From the NCBI GenBank assembly GCA_022059125.1, contig JAEUWY010000001.1:3782001-3846000 (forward strand): a DNA stretch of 64,000 bases, written 5' to 3'. The DNA is from Corynespora cassiicola. Taxonomy: Eukaryota; Ascomycota; Dothideomycetes; Pleosporales; Corynesporascaceae. A model generated the notes under the pieces. The model was given only the letters and a program-made list of their open reading frames with translations. It did not search any database and was not told where the DNA came from. Positions within the stretch are counted from its first letter, which is position 1. Each line of letters starts with the position of its first letter. The translations under genes were made by a program, and so were the position numbers. Shown here in pieces: positions 56,631 through 64,000 of the stretch.

Positions 56631-57959
56631 TTACCATTCGTACAGCATCTCGCTCACAGCGTCGAGCGCGCCGCCAACGGCACCCCAGAAGAGACCCTGC
56701 TTGGGCGCATGGGCACCCGGCGTGCTCGCCTTGGAAGCCATGTCACTGTCGAGCGTGTCCGCGTCCGAGGTTTCGTCATCAGCGATATCAACGGCAGGGG
56801 TATCGATATCAGATATCGGCTGCTCGCTCGCTTCCAGCTCGCCCTCGACCTCGTCCGCTTCCGGGATCGTGGGCATCTCTTCATCACGGGCGCGCAGTTC
56901 TTTTCGCAAATCATCAATGACCTCGAGCTGGATGCTGTTCAATTGCTTGATCTCTTCCATGCGCATCTTGAGGTCTTCGGTGTGTTTGCGCACGCCTTGA
57001 ATGTACGTTTCGACCTCACTAATGTAATGCGCGCCCTCGGCCTCCTCTGCATTTTTGGCTTTGGCTTTGGACTTGGCCCTCTCTTCGCTGCGGCTTCGAA
57101 GTGGTGAATCGATGCCAGAAGCACCCGAGATGCCCAGTCCTGCAGCCCTGAGCTGGCGCGCGAGATCAGGGAAGATGCTCTCCTCGCCGTCGCGGGACCC
57201 AGATTCGGGAGACGACAGGGAGCTGGCCAGGGCCTCGATCTGGGCGACAATGTACTCCATCTGCTCATCGTCGGGCTCGCGCGTCTTCACCAGCGTCTCC
57301 AAGGTCAGGATGCACGAGGACAGAGCCTTTTGGACGGGCGACGTGGCCAGGTGCGGACGCGTCGGGAAGTCAGCCGACGGGAAGGAGAAGGTGCGCGATG
57401 CGCGGGCGCTGTCTGGAGTGTAGGGGTACTGCAGAGGGCCATTTGGATCATGGGGCTGGGCGCCATCGTCACTGAAGGACTTTGTGGGCGTATAGGGGTC
57501 TGAGATGCGCGTGAGGGCCTTCGGCCGTGTTTTGGTCGGCGCGTCGCGCGCACTGTCTGGCGTGAAGGGATATTGTGGGGCACCCTCAGTATTTTTGCGC
57601 GCATGGCCAAAAAAGCCCGTCGACTTTGTGGGCGTGTACGGCTGGTCTGCGATGCTGGAGACGGAGCTCGAGATGGACTTTGGCCTGGTCGGCCTGGACT
57701 TGGGCACCGTGACGAGCGGGTTGCCCGAGGCGCAAAGGTCCGAGGGCGATGGAGGCGCCTCAGGAGACATGGGCGCGCGACGCTCTGGCTCCGAGATGGG
57801 ACTGGAACTCCTGGAACCGCGGCCGGAGGGCTTGGAGAAGGCAAAGTAGTCGTCGGGCGCGCCAGACTCCACGTCCGTATCCGGCGGGGTGAAGGGGCGC
57901 GCAATGGGGAGCGGAGACGCGCTCATGGCGGCGCCGGCAGAGTGAAAATTCGCCCACAT
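56631..57959 (-). CDS. Ser/Pro-rich coiled-coil protein with duplicated TP motifs; function unknown
   Basis: This single-exon frame gives 442 residues. The first 200 are disordered-looking, Ser/Pro-rich and carry two copies of a module: PYTPTKS followed about 20 residues on by YPFTPDSAR or YPYTPDSAR. The Thr-Pro sites suit cyclin-dependent or MAP kinases. The middle (LTLETLVKTREPDDEQMEY) is helical. Near residues 300-360 there is a predicted coiled coil (MRMEEIKQLNSIQLEVIDDL). The C-terminus is acidic and ends LDAVSEMLYEW. The stop overlaps a GGTAAGC donor-like sequence, so a further exon cannot be ruled out. A second ATG at 57926 is a possible start. I recognise no family. Confidence 0.78.
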   Translation of the reverse strand: MWANFHSAGAAMSASPLPIARPFTPPDTDVESGAPDDYFAFSKPSGRGSRSSSPISEPERRAPMSPEAPPSPSDLCASGNPLVTVPKSRPTRPKSISSSVSSIADQPYTPTKSTGFFGHARKNTEGAPQYPFTPDSARDAPTKTRPKALTRISDPYTPTKSFSDDGAQPHDPNGPLQYPYTPDSARASRTFSFPSADFPTRPHLATSPVQKALSSCILTLETLVKTREPDDEQMEYIVAQIEALASSLSSPESGSRDGEESIFPDLARQLRAAGLGISGASGIDSPLRSRSEERAKSKAKAKNAEEAEGAHYISEVETYIQGVRKHTEDLKMRMEEIKQLNSIQLEVIDDLRKELRARDEEMPTIPEADEVEGELEASEQPISDIDTPAVDIADDETSDADTLDSDMASKASTPGAHAPKQGLFWGAVGGALDAVSEMLYEW

Positions 57960-58463
57960 GGTTCAGGACAGGCGCACGCTGTACAATGTGCGCGCGCGCT
58001 CAGACGGGAGGCGGGAGGCGGAGGGCGAGAAATTATACAAGGCGCGACAGCTGGGCTGCAGGCGGGAGGCAGAGAAGGAAACGGCTGCAACGGGCTCGAC
58101 GGGCTGATGTCGGTGACGTGCAGTCGGGGGAGAAGTCCGGGAGGGGCGTCGAACGTAGAAAGATGGAGCTGAGGGCGGCGGCGCTGGACTTGTTCTGCGT
58201 CTGGCGGCCGCTCGCTTGCGCTGGCGACGTGCGAGGGCCGCCGGCCGGGGGGTATAGGGACGCCTAGGGGAGGCCCCGCTCTGCCCTGTCCGCCCCGGGA
58301 CTGTGGCGGCCGCCGATTGGCTGCGCAGCCTGTGCGCCGTCCGCCAGGGCCGTTGATTGTTTTCTGCCTTCACCCACCCCTCCAGGCCTGTGTGCGGGGA
58401 CTTCTGCGACCACCAGCTGCATCTGCGCACTCTTCGCCCTCGATCCGCCTCCCGCAAGACACC
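57960..58463. other. Divergent promoter region
   Basis: About 500 GC-rich bases separate the coiled-coil gene and the anthranilate synthase gene, which are divergent. I see no gene and no clear binding site. Confidence 0.5.
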
Positions 58464-60877
58464 ATGGCGTCACAGGTGTGCATCCCTCGCCCGCCCCCCG
58501 CCCGGCCAGCCCAGTAGCGGAGCCCCCCGACTGACCGCATGACCCTCCCACAGCTAGGCGTACAGCCGTCGCTCGACGCGATTCGCGACGTGTTGGCCGC
58601 CGCCGTCGAGAGCCCGAACCCGCCCAACCTCGTCCCCATCTTCTCGTCCATATCCGCAGAGTTCCTCACCCCGTCGTCGATATACCTGAAGATTTCGTCA
58701 CGGTGAGTTGTGACTCATAGTCGTTCCGGATGTGCGCGCGTGCGACGGAGCCGCGGGGGAGGAGTGGCCACTGCGGAGGAAAACCAAAGTGGCCGGCTGA
58801 AACAAACGTGGCCATGGAGGAAGAAGAAACGCAGAATAAGAAGAGGAGAGGAGAGGAGAGCACGAAACGGAGAAGAAAAAAAAAACCACAGGCATCGTGG
58901 CGCCCAATTCTGCCCGATTGCCCTGAAACACCGCTGGCACGGATGCTGAGTTAGGTATACAGGTCCAAGTCGAAACTGTCGTTTCTCTTCGAGAGTGCAG
59001 CCACCACCGAGACCATCGGACGGTACAGCTTCATCGGCGCTGGTCAGTGATTCCCCCTCTCCGTACTCACCGCTGCCATTCCCTCTTCTTCCTTCACCCT
59101 GACGCGCTGCAGATCCCCGCAAGGTCATCAAGACCGGCCCCGGCCATGGCGATGAGACGGACCCCCTCCCCAACCTCGAGAAGGAGCTCGCAAAGAGCAG
59201 AGTCGCCGCCATCCCGTCGATAAAGCTGCCTCCCCTCACCGGCGGAGCCGTCGGATACGTGGGCTATGACTGTGTCAAGTACTTTGAGCCCAAGACGCGG
59301 CGTGACGACATCAAGGACGTCCTGGGCGTGCCCGAGAGTCTCTTCATGCTGTTCGACACCGTCGTCGCGCTCGATCACTTTGCGCAGGTGGTCAAGATCA
59401 TAACTTACATCAAGGTGCCCGAGAGCCTGGACGATCTGGACGCGGCGTACGAGGAGGCAAAGGGGACGCTGAAGCAGTACGTCTCCATCCTCAAGGACAA
59501 GGAGGTGCCTATGCCCGAGCAGGGACCCATTGAGCTCGGACAGGAGTACAAGTCCAACATTGGCAAGGACGGCTACGAGAACCACGTCAAGGAGCTAAAA
59601 AAGCACATCAACGTGGGCGACATTATTCAGGCCGTGCCGTCACAGCGCTTCGCCCGACCCACGTCCCTGCATCCCTTCAACATCTACCGGCACCTCCGCA
59701 ACGTCAACCCGTCGCCCTACCTCTTCTTCCTCGACTGTGAGGACTTTCAGATTGTCGGTGCCAGCCCCGAGCTGCTGGTCAAGGAGGAGCAGGGGCGCAT
59801 CATCACCCACCCCATTGCCGGCACGGTCAAGCGCGGCAAGACGCTCCAGGAGGACGACGCGCTCGCAGAAGAGCTGCAGAACTCGATCAAGGATCGGGCC
59901 GAGCATGTACGTGTGGACGTTGGCGGCGGTGGGGGTGCGAAGCTTACTTTGACATGATGCAGGTTATGCTGGTCGACCTAGCCCGCAATGACGTCAATCG
60001 CGTATGCGATCCTTTGACCACGCGCGTGGACAAGCTCATGGTGGTGCAAAAGGTAGGCCGCCGTCATGGCACAGCCACGATACGAGGCCAATGCTAATGA
60101 CGGCAAGTTTTCGCATGTGCAACATCTCGTCTCTGAGGTGTCGGGGGTGCTGAGACTGGGCAAGACGCGCTTTGACGCGTTTCGATCCATCTTCCCCGCA
60201 GGTGAGTGGAATGATGAAATTTGCACAAATTGCATGCGACTGCTGGCGTGGCCGCTGCTAATGTGGCTGCAGGCACGGTTAGTGGCGCGCCAAAGGTGCG
60301 GGCCATGGAGCTCATCGCCGAGCTCGAGAGGGAGAAGCGCGGAGTGTACGCGGGTGCGGTGGGGTACTTTGGCTACGGCAGCGTGGAAGGTGACAAGGAA
60401 GTCGAGGGTGCCATGGACGTGAGTGCAGCCCTCCAGCCTCCCCCCTACTCTCCCCCTCCCCCCTGCGTGAAGTCTGACAGCTGATGGATGGGCGCGGCAG
60501 ACGTGCATCGCGTTGAGGACGATGGTGGTCAAGGACGGCATCGCCTATCTCCAGGCCGGGGTAAGTGCCCAAGATCTTGCTTTTGAAACTGCCGCTCAAG
60601 GTTTTGTCTAGGGTGGGATCGTCTTCGACTCGGACCCGTACGATGAGTGGATGGAGACGATCAACAAGCTGGGTATGTTTGCTTCTTTGGTTCCCGCGCT
60701 GGACCCTTCCTACTGGTCGGCCAATTTCTGACTCGAGGTCGCAATGATCAAGGCGCGAACATGCAGTGCATCACGACAGCTGAAGAGAAGCATCTGGCCG
60801 AGCAGACGGACGGCGAGGGCGAGAGCGAAGCCACGAGCAAGGCGGCCGGGGCGCACATTTCCCTGGCGGCGGGATAG
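58464..60877 (+). CDS. TRP2: Anthranilate synthase component I (tryptophan biosynthesis)
   Basis: Ten exons join in frame to 536 residues: 58464-58475, 58554-58702, 58963-59042, 59113-59906, 59963-60052, 60108-60201, 60273-60418, 60501-60560, 60612-60672 and 60753-60877. The enzyme converts chorismate to anthranilate, the first step of tryptophan synthesis, using ammonia supplied by a glutamine amidotransferase partner. [20 protein letters not shown] carries the L-x-E-S tryptophan-feedback site. [49 protein letters not shown] and CIALRTMVV are the chorismate-binding signatures in order. The first exon is only 12 bases (MASQ). The high intron number for a core gene is notable. No residue expected for catalysis is missing, and the length matches fungal TrpE. 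Confidence 0.96.
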
Positions 60878-61480
60878 ATTGTTCTGGGTTGGGCCTGCGC
60901 CACAGTCGCTGGCGCGGACGACGGGGGCGGCAGGGCGGTGATTGGTGTGTGCTGGCCATGGAGGCGCCGTGTTGCACGCTGGCTGCTAGCTGCTGGCTGT
61001 GTGGATGGAGGGGATGGAGGCGAGGCGAGGGGAGGCGGGGGGACGTCCGGCGACGCAGGAGGACTGGGACTGGGACTGGGACCGGGACGCGAGGTCGGCA
61101 AGATTTGCTCAGGAAATGAGAACAGGCTCTGGGGCGCAACGAGGACCACTCTCAGGATAGACAGACGTCACAGGACAGTCACTAGGCGGCGAGGCGACTG
61201 GTGGTTGGGAGCTCGGCCGGCCAAGATTTAATTGCACTCGTTCCGGGCGTCTTGGAGCGCGCAACGGCCACGGCTAGCAGGGCGCTGTGCGACGAAAACG
61301 GACATGCTGTGAGGTGTGTGTGTGTACCCAGCTTGCTCTCCAGGCGAAGAACAGCGGGCGCAGGCGGCAGGCGGTGTCGTTGCGACGGGAGACGGGGCGA
61401 TTGGGAGCGAGAGGGAGCGCTTTGGGCATGGCGCATTGCCGCAGACGAACTAGGGGCCGTGAGTTGTACACGCACGGCGA

Positions 61481-61535
61481 CATCACCGCCATCGCTGCCA
61501 TCGCTGCCATCGCTGCCATCACCGCCATCACCGCC
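61481..61535. repeat. (GCCATCRCY)n minisatellite
   Basis: About six nine-base units of GCCATCGCT or GCCATCACC lie head to tail. Confidence 0.8.
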
Positions 61536-61986
61536 AGCGGCCGTGCGAGAGGCTGGAGCGGTGCCGCGGCCCAGATCTGCGCGCTGCCCCCCAAGCCTCG
61601 CGAGCCTGATCCGAGTGGCTATCCGGCATCGAGGGCGGCGCGGGCCAATGGCAGGGCGGGCGCCGCGACCCAGTTCCTGCATTTCCTTGGTTGCGCGCCG
61701 GCTTGGGGGTCCCAAGAGCTGATCCCTGCCGGGCTAGCTGGAGGTCGACTGCTAGGGAATTGCTAGGGAATTGCTGGCGAGCGCGAGCAGCCTCCCCTGC
61801 CAGCCTCTCTGTTTGCATGTCCAGCGTCGGGCGGGCGTGTCTGGTGTGCTCTGCCTGCCTGCCTGCCTGCCAAACAGAAACTGGGAAAGAGCGAGCTAGC
61901 CACCTCCAATGCGCCTGCCGTTTGGCCCGTCACCGTCACTCACCGTCACCCTCCGTCGCGCCCCCCCCATTTCCCTCCCGCTGCAG

Positions 61987-61994
61987 GATATAAA
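61987..61994 (+). promoter_or_regulatory. TATA box of the CFEM gene
   Basis: GATATAAA lies about 160 bases upstream of the ATG at 62152, preceded and followed by the C/T-rich tracts typical of highly expressed fungal promoters. Confidence 0.55.
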
Positions 61995-62151
61995 CCGCCC
62001 CCTCCCTGCTGTCCTCTCCCTCCTCCCTACTGCCAACACCCAGCTACCCGATCCATTCTCAGCCAACCCACGCGCCCCAGTCCTCGTCGACTCTCCCTCG
62101 CCCCCTCTCGACAGTATCAATTCCCCATCTTCACCACCCCCACCCCGCACC

Positions 62152-63085
62152 ATGAAGTCCTTCGCCATCCTCGCTGCCGGTGCTGGCCTCGCCCTGGCCC
62201 AGTCCCTCTCCGACCTGCCTCCCTGCGGTGTAAGTTTGCTTCTCCCCCCTCGGCCTGCCTCTGCACGCACCCAATGGCAGGCCTCCGCTCTGCAATGCCT
62301 GCTGATCGCTTCTGCTCCAGCAAACCTGCGTCGGCAACATGATCAGCATCGCCAGCGCTGATTTCGGCTGCGCTGCCGGCGACCTCGTTTGCTACTGCAC
62401 CAACGTCGACTTTGGCTACGGCATCCGCGACTGCTCCAACGAGGCCTGCAGCGCCGAGGATGCTGCCCGTGTCATCGCCTTCGGCTCCAACTACTGCCAG
62501 GGTACGTCTTGATCTCGCCTGCCGCTACGGCACTGTACTGACACATCTAGGTGTCGCTTCCTCTGCTTCGGGCACTGCTGCTAGCGCAATCTCGACCGGT
62601 GCTCTTGCCCCTCTCACCACCTTTGAGACTGCCACCACCACTGGTGGCGCCTCTGGCTCCGAGACTGGTGCTTCTGCTACCTCCACTGGAACTGGTGGCG
62701 TCGTTGAGAGTGCTTCGTCTGCCCTCGCCTCGGCTACTGAGTCCGCCGGCTCTGCTCTCTCTTCGGCCACCGAGTCCGTTGGCTCTGCCGTCTCCTCCGC
62801 TGCGTAAGTCTTGTTCAAACTTTCTCGAGGTCTACATCTGACTCGACTAGCTCCTCCCTCGCCTCTGATGCTTCGTCCGCCCTTGAGAGCGCCAACTCTG
62901 CCGCCTCTTCCCTTGCCTCTAGCATCGCCTCCGAGATCGAGAGCGCTACCGCAACCGGCACTGGCGCTGAGGAGTCCGGCACTGCTTCTGGCACTGGTGC
63001 CCCGGCCGAGACTGGCGCTGCCACCAGGGCTACTGCCCTCCCCATGGCCGGCGCTGTCGGTATTGCCGCCTGGCTCCTTCTCTAA
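62152..63085 (+). CDS. CFEM-domain GPI-anchored cell-surface protein
   Basis: Four exons (62152-62229, 62321-62501, 62551-62803, 62851-63085) join in frame to 248 residues. A signal peptide (MKSFAILAAGAGLALA) precedes a CFEM domain with the full set of eight cysteines: PPCG, QTCVG, FGCAAGDLVCYC, RDCSNEAC and YCQ. The Asp before the central C-x-C is where some CFEM proteins bind haem iron. The rest is a Ser/Ala/Thr-rich stalk with repeated ESA-SALSSATESVGSA units. The hydrophobic end (AVGIAAWLLL) fits a GPI signal. Possible roles are haem or iron capture, wall structure or host interaction. Intron 1 splits the CFEM domain after the first cysteine. Confidence 0.93.
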
Positions 63086-64000
63086 GCGCTGAGCCGAAAT
63101 CGCCTTGCCCCATGGTCCTCAATCTTACCTGGAGTGGTAATGTTCATAATCGATGCCCGTTGGGGATGCGGTGACCTTGTGGACCTTGGTTTTGGCAACG
63201 GTGCTTGGCTGGCTCCGGCAATGTCTTGTTAGCATCCATCATGCTTTCACCTATTTGCCTGTTCCTCGCGCTCCTCTTTCCCCCTTTTGTTTTTTTCCTT
63301 ATCCCTTCTATCTCTCGTTTCATGAAGACTCATGAGGCTGGTATATATGAAGTTTACGACTCATAACGCCGGATAATGTTCGTTGTTCATGCTCGCGCGC
63401 GCGCTGCTAGCTGCCTCTTGCTCGTTGCTAGCCGGTAGCGCCCGCCACCCTTTGATACCCTCTTGGGCGACGGCGGCGATTAATCTCTCGGTGGGCGGTT
63501 TCTCTTTTTTTTTTTTTTGGAACGGTACGGTTTGGTTCGGTTTTGGCATGGTCGTTGCTCGGTCCGGTTGGAGGCTGCAGGGTGGGTGCTAAGTGGCACC
63601 ATGGCCCAAAAGCCAAAAAATTAAATAGTCTGAGAAATGATAAAGTGTAATGTTCATCCAGGGTGTGGTTTCCCGTCCGTCTCTGTTTAGCGTCGTAACA
63701 AGAGTTTTGGTTTGATGAGGTTGAGCTTAGCGCGCCAGGGGGTTGGGGCGGCACGTAGTTTGGATCGTATTGGGAGGACCGAAGGGTTGGTAAATGAAGA
63801 CTTTTTTCGGAATGGGAAAAGGTAGGGGGTAGGAGGGGGAAAGAAAGTTGAGGGATTGAAGTGTATTGTTGAGTTGAGTTGAGCCGGTTCATGGAAGGTC
63901 GAGGTTGGAATAACCTTTTTTTTTCCCTTGTTCCCGTTCCCGCTCCTTCTTTTTGGGGGCTGGGGGCTGAGGCTGAAGGTCGCGTGCGCGGGCGTGTGCG
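63086..64000. other. 3' flank of the CFEM gene to window end
   Basis: No gene is supported. Frames overlap without features, and poly-T and poly-G tracts suggest UTR or spacer. Confidence 0.5.

Larger units (their letters stand above)
60878..62151. other. Intergenic; CFEM gene promoter
   Basis: I see no supported gene. The region is GC-rich, holds a GCCATCGCT-type array at 61481-61535 and a TATA box near its end. Overlapping frames of 130-180 codons on both strands read through the array and are low-complexity. Confidence 0.5.

Noticed and set aside
59094..59585. 163-codon minus frame opposite anthranilate synthase
   Set aside because: It is an antisense shadow of exon 4 of the TrpE-type gene.
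1..64000. CRISPR arrays, bacterial-type operons or insertion sequences
   Set aside because: No regularly spaced direct repeats with unique spacers, no transposase and no terminal inverted repeats were seen; the gene structure is eukaryotic throughout.

Overview
This window looks like nuclear DNA of a filamentous ascomycete (Pezizomycotina, probably a Dothideomycete). Genes carry short introns of about 40-110 bases with GT...AG ends and CTAAC/CTGAC-like branch sites. Fungal-specific families (CFEM, DAL5-type permease, NACHT/STAND, GPI wall protein) are present, and there is a dispersed 5S rRNA gene. I rebuilt gene models by hand from splice sites; most multi-exon models close in frame over their whole length, which is strong internal support.

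Layout. 1-2.3 kb: 3' end of a Q/N-rich regulator resembling LIM-domain-binding protein PtaB, then its long 3' flank. 2.3-9.2 kb: a CYP52-like P450 and an NLR-type NACHT gene with an unusual in-frame TAG. 10.2 kb: a solitary 5S rRNA gene. 11.2-16.6 kb: a compact metabolic group with an FAD amine-oxidase, a divergently transcribed EgtD-family methyltransferase, and a P450 with an abnormal I-helix. 17.1-21.5 kb: a divergent pair of DAL5-type permease and TauD-type dioxygenase. 21.7-26 kb: a Cys-rich zinc-binding protein and a histidine phosphatase ending in a PIP-box-like motif. 26.6-27.2 kb: a gene relic. 28.7-34 kb: a multidrug-type MFS pump, a possible small secreted protein and a Pro/Ser-rich GPI wall protein. 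34.6-40.7 kb: a GHKL ATPase-like protein, a Rieske oxygenase and an unresolved orphan locus.

From about 41 kb the DNA becomes GC-rich and gene-sparse, with long UTR-like and microsatellite-bearing spacers. It carries mostly conserved core genes: a membrane protein, a Cys-rich protein, the urease accessory GTPase UreG, a coiled-coil protein, anthranilate synthase component I, and a CFEM-GPI protein. The window therefore seems to cross from an accessory block (about 2-41 kb) into a core block (about 45-64 kb).

The strongest candidate for an undescribed system is the 11.2-16.6 kb trio. An N-methyltransferase of the EgtD/EasF fold next to a sarcosine-oxidase-like enzyme suggests methylation of an amine followed by oxidation, with a P450 tailoring step and no NRPS or PKS backbone in view.
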